The position numbers and the translations under genes are program-made. From Rhabditoides inermis (lineage: Eukaryota; Nematoda; Chromadorea; Rhabditida; Rhabditidae): a stretch of 64,000 nt of DNA. Each line of letters starts with the position of its first letter. Positions within the stretch are counted from its first letter, which is position 1. This document shows, piece by piece, positions 27,101-38,369 of this stretch. Location of the stretch: positions 2,200,001-2,264,000 of the forward strand of contig CAWZYM010000331.1 in assembly GCA_963966185.1 (NCBI GenBank). Direction: 5' to 3'. The notes beneath the pieces were generated by a model. The model was not told the origin of the DNA and ran no database searches. It saw nothing but the letters and a program-made list of their open reading frames with translations.

Positions 27101-28865
27101 AGAAGGCGCTCCGGCACGCTCCGCGCGCCTCCACGGTCAAAGTATATCAGTAAAACAGTAATTATAATAAAACATTGATTACTGATACTGATATGCATTT
27201 TCTCTGACTCTCTGATCTTTTACTCTTTCGTTTGTACATAGAAGGCGCTCCGGCACGCTTCGCGCGCCTCCGCGGTCAAAGCCGATCAGCAGATCAGTAA
27301 TAATAAGAATATATTGATCACTGCTACTGTTATGCATTTTCTCCGACTCTTTGATTTTTCACTCTCTCGTATGCACATGTAGGGCGCTCCGGCACGCTTC
27401 GCGCGCCTCCGCGGTCAAAGTCGATCAGTATTGTACATAGAAGGCGCTCCGGCACGCTTCGCGCGCCTTCGCGGTCAAAGCCGATCAGTAGATCAGTAAT
27501 TATAATAAAACATTGATCACTGATACTGATATGAATTTTCTCTGACTCTCTGATCTTTTACTCTTTCGTTTGTACATAGAAGGCGCTCTGGCACGCTTCG
27601 CGCGCCTCCGCGGTCAAAGCCGATCAGTAGATCAGTAATTATAATAATATATTGATCACTGATACTGATATGCATTCTCTCCTACTCTCTGATCTTTCAC
27701 TCTCTCGTATGCACATAAAGGGCGCTCCGGCACGCTTCGCGCGCCTCCGCGGTCAAAATATATCAGTAGATCAGTAATAGTAAGAATACATTGATCACTG
27801 CTACTGATATGAATTTTCTCCGACTCTCTGATCTTTCACTCTCTCGTATGCACATAGAAAGCGCTCCGGCACGCTCCGCGCGCCTCCGCGGTCAAAATAT
27901 ATCAGTAGATCAGTAATAGTAAGAATACATTGATCACTGCTACTGATATGAATTTTCTCCGACTCTCTGATCTTTCACTCTCTCGTATGCACATAGAAAG
28001 CGCTCCGGCACGCTCCGCGCGCCTCCGCGGTCAAAATATATCAGTAGATCAGTAATAGTAAGAATGCATTGATCACTGCTACTGATATGAATTTTCTCCG
28101 ACTCTCTGATCGTTCACTTTCTCGTATGCACATAGAAAGCGCTCCGGCACGCTCCGCGCGCCTCCGCGATCAAAATATATCAGTAGATCAGTAACAGTAA
28201 GAATGCACTGATCACTGCTACTGATATGAATTTTCTCCGACCTTCTGATCTTTCACTCTCTCGTATGCACATAGAAAGCGCTCCGGCACGCTCCGCGCGC
28301 CTCCGCGGTCAAAATATATCAGTAGATCCGTAATAGTAAGAATGCATTGATCACTGCTACTGATATGAATTATCTCCGACTCTCTGATATTACACTCTCT
28401 CCTATGCCTTTAGAGGACGCTCCGGCACGCTACGCGCGCCTCCGCGGTCAAAGCCGATCAGTACATCAGTAATTATAATAATATATTGAACACTGATACT
28501 GATATGCATTCTCTCCTACTCTCTGATCTTTCACTCTCTCGTATGCTCATAGAGGGCGCTCCGGCACGCTCCGCGCGCCTCCGCGGTCAAAATATATCAG
28601 TAGATCAATAATAGTAAGAATGCATTGATCACTGCTACTGATATGAATTTTCTCCGACTCTCTGATCTTTCACTCTCTCGTATGCACGTAGAAAGCGCTC
28701 CGGCACGCTCCGCGCGCCTCCGCGGTCAAAATATATCAGTAGATCAGTGATTATAATAATATATTGAACACTGATACTGATATGCATTCTCTCCTACTCT
28801 CTGATCGTTCACTCTCTCGTATGCTCATAGAGGGCGCTCCGGCACACTCCGCGGTAAAAGCCTAT
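27101..28865. repeat. Satellite array, 137-bp family
   Basis: About 13 units. It contains the duplication junction at 27,431. From there to the end it copies 24,332-25,764. Confidence 0.92.
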
Positions 28866-28998
28866 CAGTAGCTGGTTGACAATTTTTACTTATTAGAGAT
28901 ACAAATATACTTTATAGTTATCACTGGTCTTATATTATAAATTTTAAGCGAGCGAGAGAGAAAGAGAGAAAAGAGAGAGAGAGAGAGAGAGAGAGAGG

Positions 28999-29043
<45 letters not shown>

Positions 29044-30205
29044 GTAAGAAGATAGGAATAAGTAAAGGAAAGAGATGAGAAAAAGAGGTTACATAGTATT
29101 TCGCCTCGCCTCACTTCTATGATTGAATATAGAATGACGTGAGTGCATATAGTATTGTTTTATTGTATGTGCTCAGAAAATAGTTTGTTGGAGTGTGGTG
29201 AGCTGTTTCGTAGTGCATGGTGATACTCTCGCTCATTTGCACAATTGACTGTCTCTTTCTCTGACATCAGACAGACTGGCAGCTGGCGCACTCTCACCTC
29301 GCCACACTCTCTCGTCGCGGGGCAATAAAACGACGTCGGTTAGAGGAATTTAATTGATTGCAGGCGTCAGAGGTCACAAAAAGATGCCAATTTCGGTAGA
29401 AGTGTAGTGGCCACCTATTTGCATGTTGTAGTAAAGGGAGACCTTACACGATTGCCTAGTTTTCTTGAACAGCCCGCGACAACTGTTTGGTGTCGCCTCG
29501 CCTCGACTAAATCACTTCGTGAAAGGAAACCAGGAAGATTTATAAAAAGATTACGAGCAGATTTGTAGGTGAGGGAGTGTAGAGGAGTGACGTGAAAACC
29601 GTTTTTCGATAGCTGAAGTCTGCGATTCGCAGTACTCGTTCTTGTAAGGTCTACTCGCCGCACCCGATTTGCCAGTGACCCGTCTCTTCATCTGACACAC
29701 TATTTCGCCGCTTTTGTGTCTGACTCTCTCTGATTACGCGCTATTTCGTCGGACTTTCTGAAGCTTATAGCTCCGCGGATATGAGAGATAACGAGCTGAA
29801 AATTGGAATCCTGCATCTCGGGACCGAGACCATCGGACCGATGTCACGTTTGGCTAGATAGGAGAAGTGGGTGGCGCGGTAGAGCGATGTATGGACAGAC
29901 ACCATAGGGCATTTTACACATACTAGCGACTAGCGCGCTTCGCGCGCTAGAAGTATAGGTATAAAATAGAGGAGAAAATTATCTATCGATTGATATATAG
30001 ATTGACTTGATATGTGCTCTGGAAGTGCTATTAGGAGCTGTGCTAGAAGTGCTGTTGTCAGTCTTCCAGTAGATGACTGATCTTTACTCATTTCCTTAAT
30101 TTTTATATTTAGTAATTTTAAATAATTAGAAAGTGTCACAGTCTATCTGGTTGATAGTATCTGGTTGACTGCTTTTCTACAGGTGTATTTACTATACTCA
30201 TAGAA
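28866..30205. repeat. Linker, (GA)n and conserved unit U8
   Basis: Second copy of U7, offset 3,101 bp: ACCATAG at 29,901 and hairpin at 29,930-29,950. No difference from U7 was noticed. Confidence 0.86.
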
Positions 30206-31215
30206 GGCGCTCCGGCACGCTCCGCGCGCCTCCACGGTCAAAGTATATCAGTAAAACAGTAATTATAATAAAACATTGATTACTGATACTGATATGCATT
30301 TTCTCTGACTCTCTGATCTTTTACTCTTTCGTTTGTACATAGAAGGCGCTCCGGCACGCTTCGCGCGCCTCCGCGGTCAAAGCCGATCAGCAGATCAGTA
30401 ATAATAAGAATATATTGATCACTGCTACTGTTATGCATTTTCTCCGACTCTTTGATTTTTCACTCTCTCGTATGCACATGTAGGGCGCTCCGGCACGCTT
30501 CGCGCGCCTCCGCGGTCAAAGTCGATCAGTAGATCAGTAAATAAAATATTACATTGATCACTGATACTGATATGCATTTTCTCCGACTCTCTGATCTTTT
30601 ATTCTTTCGTTTGCACATAGAGGGCGCTCCGGCACGCTTCGCGCGCCTCCGCGGTCAAAGTCGATCAGTATATCAGTAATTATAATAATACATTGATCAC
30701 TGATACTGATATGCATTTTCTCCGACTCTCTGATCTTTTACTCTTTCGTTTGCACATAGAGGGCGCTCCGGCACGCTTCGCGCGCCTCCGCGGTCAAAGT
30801 CGATCAGTATATCAGTAATCATAATAATACATTGATCACTGATACTGATATGCATTTTCTCCGACTCTCTGATCTTTTACTCTTTCGTTTGCACATAGAG
30901 GGCGCTCCGGCACGCTTCGCGCGCCTCCGCGGTCAAAGTCGATCAGTCGATCAGTAATTATAATAATACATTGATCACTGATACTGATATGCATTTTCTC
31001 CGACTCTCTGATCTTTGACTATCTCGTTTGGCATATAGAAAGCGCTCCGGCACGATCCGCGAGCCTCCGCGGTCAAAGTCGATCAGCAGATCAGTAATAA
31101 TAAGAATGCATTGATCACTGCTACTGTTATGCATTTTCTCCGACTCTTTGATTTTTCACTCTCTCGTATGCACATGGAGGGCGCTCCGGCACGCTTCGCG
31201 GTAAAAGCCTATCAG
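30206..31215. repeat. Satellite array, 137-bp family
   Basis: About seven units. After the end of the 3,101-bp copy (30,532) comes a distinct homogeneous run with TAATACATTGATCACTGATA and TTTGCACATAGAGGGCGCTC. The last unit again has a shortened GC core before the linker. Confidence 0.91.
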
Positions 31216-31282
31216 TAGCTGGTTGACAATTACTATTTATGATAGATACAAGTATAATTTATAGTTATCACTGGTCTAATAT

Positions 31283-31323
<41 letters not shown>

Positions 31324-31446
31324 GCAGCCGGTTGACATTTATTATTGATTATAGATCCAAGTAGACTTCATATTTATCACTAATCTAAAATCATAATATA
31401 TAAGAGAGAGATAGAGGAAGAGAGGGAGAGAAAGAGAGAAAGAGAA

Positions 31447-31498
<52 letters not shown>

Positions 31499-31514
31499 AG
31501 AGAGAGACGAAAAT
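31216..31514. repeat. Linker and double (GA)n tract
   Basis: GA tracts at about 31,285-31,320 and 31,402-31,508 flank the GAGCAGCCGGTTGACATTTA segment, the same arrangement as at 3.8 and 20.3 kb. Confidence 0.88.
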
Positions 31515-32416
31515 GATGGATGAGAAAAGGAGAGGGATGAGAAAAGGATGTTGCATAGTATTTCGCCTCACCTCACTTCTAGGATGGAATATAGAAGGAC
31601 GTGAGTGCATATAGTAATGTTTTATTTTATTTACTCAGAATATAGTAATCGCGCAGTTTGTTAGAGGGTGGTGAGATGTTTCGTAGTGCGTGGTGATGTT
31701 CTCACTCCTTTGCACAATTGACTGTCTCTTTCTCTAACAGCAGACAGACTGGCAGCTGGCGCACTCTCACCTCGCCACACTCTCTCGTCGCGAGGCAATA
31801 AAACGACGTCGATTAGAGAAATTTAATTGATAGCGGGCCTCAGAGGTCACAAAAAGATGCAATTTTTGGTAGAAGTGTAGTGGCCACCTATTTGAATGTT
31901 GTAGTAAAGGGAGACCTTACACGGTTGCCTAGTTTTCTTGAACATCCCGCGACAACTGTTTGGTGTCGCCTCGCCTCGACTAAATCACTTCGTGAAAGGA
32001 AACCAGGAGGAGTTATAAAAAGATTACGGGCAGATTTGTAGGTGAAGGAGTGTAGAGGAGTGACGTCGAAACCGTTTCTCGAAAGCTGGAGTCTGCGATT
32101 CGCAGTACTCGTTCTTGTAAGGCCTACTCGATGCAACCGTTCAACCACCTACCCGTCTCCTCGCCTCACACACTGTTTCGCCGCTTTTGTGTCTGACTCT
32201 CTCTGATTACGCGCTATTTCGTCGGACTTTCTGGAGCCTATAGCTCCGCGGATATGAGAGATAAAGAGCTGAAAATTGGAATCCTGCATCTCGGGACCGA
32301 GACCATCGGATCGATGTCACGTTTGGCTAGATAGGAGTAGTGGGTGGCGCGGTAGAGCGATGGACGGACGGAAACCATAGGGCATTTTGCACAGCCAGGC
32401 GCAGCGGGCACTGCGA
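31515..32416. repeat. Conserved unit U9, right-most copy, 3' truncated
   Basis: Matches U1 through ACCATAG (32,374). It stops exactly at the CTAG (32,417-32,420) that opens the hairpin in other units. There the next element (E copy I) begins with a different hairpin (CGCTCCGGCGCGCTG...). An 86-codon minus frame at 31,888-32,148 is open. Confidence 0.84.
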
Positions 32417-33498
32417 CTAGCGCTCCGGCGCGCTGTCGCGCGCCTACGCACTAGGTATACGAAAAAGAAAATAGAAGAATAGTTCGTCTTGCATGTTTGA
32501 TAAACGATTGCTCTCCAATGACTCTTGCGAAGTAACATATACTCTGCGCCAGAGCGATAGTTTTCGATCTACCTCGCTTGCAGTTCGAAATGCGGTGCCA
32601 TAACCGTCTGTCTCTCTTGTTTTGCGCGCTATTGCCAAGAGCTGACTCTCCGTCTTCCTCTGATCTATCCCACCGCGCGCAACTTATTGCGGGCATAAAA
32701 CTATACACGCAAGGGTTGTAGTTGAAGTGTTCAAGTTCTTTGTATTTTGTATATGTAGCTTAATTTTTTTGTCTTTTCTAACTATCTCTCCTACTTCTTT
32801 TTCACCTATTTTATGTTTCACAGATGTACACCGCCCCATCTCTTTCTCCTCTACACTGTTCTGTCTACTTTCCATCCTATCTCCCTCCTCCTCCCCCCCG
32901 CCCCTCTCTCTCTCTCTCTTTCTCTCTTTCTCTCTCTCTCTCCCCTCGACACAGTTCTACTTTCCCCTATCTCTCCTCTCTCTCTTCTCCCTCTACCACT
33001 GTCTCCCTATCTCTTTCTCTCTTTCTCTTTCTCTCTCAGTATTATGTTCTCTAGAAACAGTATTATATTCTCTATTGTCTACTCTACTGTCAACTTTCTA
33101 GAGACAATACTAATACTACATATGCTCTTGTTTGTCTACTGCATCTTTTTCTTTCAATGTGACAAAAACTTTCTAGAGACATTACTATGTTTTCTTCTGT
33201 CTACTTCAACCTTTCGTCACCTCTTCCACTCTTACTTTCACATCTGCAGTAATCACTATCACTGCGACTTTCGAAAGACAGTTATGTCTACTCTCCCTTC
33301 TCTCTCCTCCTTTCTCTCTCCTACCCTCTCTCTCTCTCCCCATCTTTCTCTCTCTTGTCTATTCTCACGTCTCCGCATCGGTGACAACAATTTTCTAGAG
33401 ACAGTACTATGGCACCTTCTGTCTACTCTTCTACTCTCACGTCTACAGCAGTCACTGCGACTATGGAGAGACAGTTATGCCTATTCTCCCTCTTTTCT

Positions 33499-33549
<51 letters not shown>

Positions 33550-33700
33550 CCAATCTCACGTCTTCGCAGCGGTGACAACAACATTCTAGAAAAAGTACTA
33601 TAATACCTTCTGTCTACTCTTCTACTCTCACGTCTGCAGCAGTCACTGCGACTTTCGAGAGAAAGTTATGCCTACTCTCTCTCTTCCCTCCTTCTCCTCC

Positions 33701-33767
<67 letters not shown>

Positions 33768-35118
33768 TTCTCTTGTCTATTCTCACGTCTCTGCATCGGT
33801 GACAACAACTTTCTAGAGACAGTACTATGGCACCTTCTGTCTACTCTTCTATTCTCACATCTGCAGTAGTCACTGCGACTTTCGAGAGACAGTTATGTAA
33901 AAACTTTTTCAAACAGAAAGTACTAATCTCTTATCTACTGTCTTCTTTCCCTACTGTCTACTCTCTCACGTTCTGAAAATATAATTTGATCGCCTGTGCT
34001 TGCCAAATGACATGTAAGGTGAACTCGATTCTCACCTCACCTCACTTCCACTCGACACTGTACTGCATCGAAAAGCGGAATTTCAGGCTGAATATGTACA
34101 AGAGTACAGGTAATAAACTCAAAACTTACTTTCAACTGAAAAAATATACAGTACACAGTTCTATATTACGTCTACAATGACTTCGAGAAAAGAAGCCGGC
34201 TGGCGCGCCCTAACACGTTGTGCGCACGTGTGAAGGAGTTTGAAACAGTTTGAGGTTGATTTGATCGTTAGAAAACACTATCTATTGACGTCTAGAAACA
34301 TTTTACTTAACTTTCAACCTTCAACGTTTCGTTTTGTCAAAGTTATTCGTTGAAGATAGAAATTTTGTCTTTTTCCACTGACTCAATTCATTCTTGTTAT
34401 ATTTAGACATAATCCTTTCGAAAAAAGACACAACTGAGTGGATATGGGTCAGTGATTGCGAATGCCAACTATTCGTTATCGATCCGTTGACCTGGCGGCT
34501 GGTAGCGAGCAATCCGGTGGGCGCGACCCCAGCAAGTAACGCGCGCTCAGAAAATGTCTAATACTGTATGAAGACAAAGTCCGATCGATCTGAAACTTTG
34601 ACAGAAGGGCTTTTTTGCCCATAAAAGCTTAAGTTTACAAATTGGACCCTCTATCTCGTCTGTACGAAAAGTCGATCATATTCGCCATATTTGGTGACTT
34701 TTCAAAAAAGGAAACCAGTTTCTATAATCCATTATACGTAATCTTTCTTCTGTTCAATTTTTAGAGAAATCTAAGATCATGAATTTTGGGTGCATTTTGG
34801 GTACATTCGCTTATTTGGGCATGAAGATGAGGTCACAGGCAGCTGGTATCGCGGCTATCGACTTTTTCTAGGTCAATTCACCTACTCTCCAAATTTGGTT
34901 CTAATTGAAGTATTTTGAAATTTTTCTCCATAGTTAAGAGATTAGGTGATAACTATGATTAGGAGATCGCTATTGACGAGATATTTGGAATTTTGCGTAC
35001 TGGGGTTTTGAAGAAACTTTTTAGAAGAAGTGAAGTGAGAATACTGATTTTGAAGAAAGATAACTTTCCGGAAAGAAGGACAGACAGACACCATAGTAAA
35101 TATTAGTATGCAAGGGGG
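32417..35118. mobile_element. Element E, copy I (CT-rich, non-coding)
   Basis: Repeated at 35,896-38,338. It begins with a GC dyad followed by ACGCACTAGGTATACGAAAA. It passes through a CT-rich stretch (32,880-33,960), then AT-rich DNA, and ends in GGACAGACAGACACCATAGT (35,076-35,097) and GCAAGGGGGA. Within the CT-rich stretch a roughly 200-230-bp sub-repeat (TTTCTAGAGACAGTACTATG...CAGCAGTCACTGCGACTTTC) occurs about five times, separated by (CT)n. The open frames there are Leu/Ser-rich products of CT repeats. No transposase is visible, so a non-autonomous element or long satellite monomer is an inference. Confidence 0.7.
32880..33960. repeat. CT-rich minisatellite with (CT)n tracts
   Basis: Sub-repeats of the E element carry TCTAGAGACAGTACTATGGC and CACTGCGACTTTCGAGAGAC. 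They are separated by CT microsatellites at about 32,905-32,945, 33,300-33,360, 33,485-33,545 and 33,685-33,765. Copy II (36,360-37,190) has one sub-repeat fewer and shorter CT tracts. Confidence 0.85.
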
Positions 35119-35222
35119 ACTAGCGGCCGGAGGCTCGCTTCGCTCGCCTCCGGCCGCTAGTGGCGGCGCTTCGCGCCGCGTTTGCTCCAAGGCTCGCGCG
35201 CCTTCGGCGCGCTCGCCTTTCC
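35117..35222. repeat. Cluster of three GC-rich hairpins
   Basis: Three consecutive dyads. The first has 16-bp perfect arms (ACTAGCGGCCGGAGGC / GCCTCCGGCCGCTAGT) around an 11-nt loop. The second pairs GCGGCGC with GCGCCGC around TTC. The third pairs GCGCGCC with GGCGCGC around TTC. They follow directly on the GCAAGGGGGA end of E copy I. Confidence 0.85.
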
Positions 35223-35895
35223 GCTCTAAAACCTCTAAATATATACTCATAACATAATTTCAAACAACAATTCTGAACTCAGTACTTGGTCTAGTACACG
35301 TTAGGTACCTTTTAAATGAGATTTGGAGTTGTTTACAAATTTGTTTACTTGTTTACATTTCATGTAAACAACAAATTTGAACTCAGTACATGGTCTAGTA
35401 CACGTTAGATACCTCTTAAATGAAAAATTGTGTTGTTTACTTCTTTGTTTACTTGTTGACATGAGTTGTTTACTATCATAAATGTACTTGTGTACTTGTG
35501 TTATGGTATGAGTATGAAGTGTCTACATTGCAAACTAACAAAGTTATTAAGGTTTCCGAGATTGTTTACATAATTTGTTTACTTGTTTACTTGTTTACAT
35601 AATATCTTTACTAAAAGTTTTGTCTTAGTTAGGTTGTTGTATGGTGTGAATATGAACTGTCTACCTCAATTCGTTATTGAGTTATAGTGAAAAGTCTATT
35701 TTCGAGTCAAAGTCCAAAGTCCCTCTCGTAGAACCCATATAAGGAATTATGCAAATGAGATGTCTGAATTATGCTGACATCCCAGGGACCATAGAACCTT
35801 AACTCTAAAAGGGCATCTCTGAGTCTCGTTCCGTAAGAGCTGTACCTCAGCTGACATACCTTAACCATAGGAAATTTTAGGGGGAGAGAGGCGAA
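35223..35895. other. Spacer between E copies, no gene seen
   Basis: AT-rich DNA with many TTGTTTACTTGTTTAC motifs (35,330-35,610) and a doubled segment ACTCAGTAC.TGGTCTAGTACACGTTAG (near 35,277 and 35,381). It then holds a diverged relative of the 883-bp element: TAAGGAATTATGCAAATGAG near 35,740, ACCATAG at 35,864, TTTTAGGGGGAGAG. Confidence 0.7.
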
Positions 35896-38338
35896 GCGCT
35901 CCGGCGCGCTATCGCGCGCCTACGCACTAGGTATACGAAAAAGAAAATAGAAGAATAGTTCGTCTTGCATGGTTGATAGTTGATTGCTCTCCAATGACTC
36001 TTGCGAAGTAACATATACTCTGCTCCAGAGCGATAGTTTTCGATCTACCTCGCTTGCAGTTCGAAATACGGTGCCATAACCGTCTGTCTCTCTTGTTTTG
36101 CGCGCTATTGCCAAGAGCTGACTCTCCGTCTTCCTCTGATCTACCCCACCGCGCGCAACTTATTGCGAGCATAGAACTATACACACAAGGGTTGTAGTTG
36201 AAGTGTTCAAGTTCTTTGTATTTTGTATATGTAGCTTAATTTTTTGTCTTTTCTAACTATCTCTCCTACTTCTTTTTCACCTATTTTATGTTTCACAGAT
36301 GTACACCGCCCAATCTCTTTCTCCTCTACACTGTTCTGTCTACTTTCCATCCTATCTCCCTCCCCCCCCGCCCCTCTCTCCCCCTCTCTCTCTCTCTCTC
36401 CCTCGACACAGATCTACTTTCCCCTATCTCTCCTCTCTCTCTTCTCCCTCTACCACTGTCTCCCTATCTCTTTCTCTCTTTCTCTTTCTCTTTCAGTATT
36501 ATGTTCTCTAGAAACAGTATTATATTCTCTATTGTCTACTCTACTGTCAACTTTCTAGAGACAATACTAATACTACATATGCTCTTGTTTGTCTACTGCA
36601 TCTTTTTCTTTCAATGTGACAAAAATTTTCTAGAGACATTACTATGTTTTCTTCTGTCTACTTCCACCTTTCGTCACCTCTTCCACTCTCACTCTCACAT
36701 CTGCAGTAATCACTATCACTGCGACTTTCGAAAGACAGTTATGTCTACTCTCCCTTCTTTCTCCTTTTTTCTCTCTCCTACCTTCTCTCTCTCTCCCCAT
36801 CTTTCTCTCTTTTGTATATTCTCACGTCTCCGCATCGGTGACAACAATTTTCTAGAGACAGTACTATGGCACCTTCTGTCTACTCTTCTACTCTCACGTC
36901 TGCAGCAGTCACTGCGACTTTCGTGAGACAGTTATGCCTACTCTCTCTCTTCCCTCCTTCTCCTCCCTCCTCTCTCTCTCTCTCTCTCTGTCTGTCTTTC
37001 TCTTGTCTATTCTCACGTCTCTGCATCGGTGACAACAATTTTCTAGAGACAGTACTATGGCACCTTCTGTCTACTCTTCTATTCTCACATCTGCAGTAGT
37101 CACTGCGACTTTCGAGAGACAGTTATGTAAAAACTTTTTTAAACAGAAAGTACTAATCTCTTATCTACTTCTTTCTTTCCGTACTGTCTACTCTCTCACG
37201 TTCTGAAAATATAATTTGATCGCCTGTGCTTGCCAAATGACATGTAAGGTGAACTCGATAATCACCTCACCTCACTTCCACTCGACACTGTACTACATCG
37301 AAAAGCGGATTTTCAGGCTGAATATGTACAAGAGTACAGGTAATAAACTCAAAACTTACTTTCAACTGAAAAAAATATACAGTACACAGATCTATATTAC
37401 GTCTACAATGACTTCGAGAAAAGAAGCCGGCTGGCGCGCCCTAACACGTTGTGCGCACGTGTGAAGGAGTTTGAAACAGTTTGAGGTTGATTTGATTGTT
37501 AGAAAACACTATCTATTGACGTTTAGAAACATTTTACTTAACTTTCAACCTTCAACGTTTCGTTTTGTCAAAGTTATTCGTTGAAGATAGAAACTTTGTC
37601 TTTTTCCACTGACTCAAATCATTCTTGTTATATTTAGACATATTCCTATCGAAAAAAGACACAACTGAGTGGTTATGGGTCAGTGATTGCGAATGCCAAC
37701 TATTCGGTATCGATCGGTTGACCTGGCGGCTGGTAGCGAGCAATCCGGTGGGCGTGACCCCAGCAAGTAAAGCGCGCTCAGAAAATGTCTAATACTGTAT
37801 GAAGACAAAGTCCGATCGATCTGAAACTTTGACAGAAGGGCTTTTTTGCCCATAAAAGCTTAAGTATACAAATTGGACCCTCTATCTCGTCTGTACGAAA
37901 AGTCGATCAAATTCGCCATATTTGGTGACTTTTCAAAAAAGGTAACCAGTTTCTATAGTCTATCATACGTAATCTTTTTTCTGTTCAATTTTTAGAGAAA
38001 TCGAAGATCATGAATTTTGGGTACATTCGCTTATTTGGGCATGAAGATGAGGTCACAGGCAGCTGGTTTCGCGGCTATCGACTTTTTCTAGGTCGATTCA
38101 CCTACTCTCCAAATTTGGTTCTAATTGAAGTATTTTGAAATTTTTCTCCATAGTTAAGAGATTAGGTGATAACTATGATTAGGAGATCGCTATTGACGAG
38201 ATATTTGGAATTTTGCGTTCTCAGGTTTTGAAGAAACTTTCTAGAAAAAATGAGTAGTTAGAGTAGACTTTGAAAAGAGACATCTCTCCGGAAGGACAGA
38301 CAGACAGACACCATAGTAAATATTAGTATGCAAGGGGG
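35896..38338. mobile_element. Element E, copy II
   Basis: Collinear with copy I over its whole length, with about 96-98% identity by eye plus deletions in the CT-rich part. It has the same start (CGCTCCGGCGCGCTATCGCG) and end (ACCATAG at 38,310, GCAAGGGGGA). The shared ends, with unlike flanks on the right (hairpin cluster versus TAAACGCAATACC), define the unit. Confidence 0.72.
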
Positions 38339-38369
38339 ATAAACGCAATACCAACAATAAAAAAAACAA

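Larger units (their letters stand above)
24332..30532. repeat. 3,101-bp direct tandem duplication
   Basis: 24,332-27,431 is repeated at 27,432-30,532. Every stretch I compared was identical, including the (GA)n tract with its internal GGGGG interruption (25,845 and 28,949 onward) and the minus-strand frames at 26,314/29,415 and 26,829/29,930. The junction at 27,431 cuts a 137-bp unit (CGATCAGTA then TTGTACATAGAAGG). Each copy holds satellite, linker, GA tract and one conserved unit (U7 or U8). Confidence 0.93.

Noticed and set aside
196..31215. CRISPR array
   Set aside because: Units are directly adjacent satellite monomers without unique spacers, and the surrounding genes are eukaryotic.
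32727..33589. Leu/Ser-rich open frames of up to 258 codons
   Set aside because: They are produced by (CT)n tracts in element E. Both copies have them in different lengths and frames.
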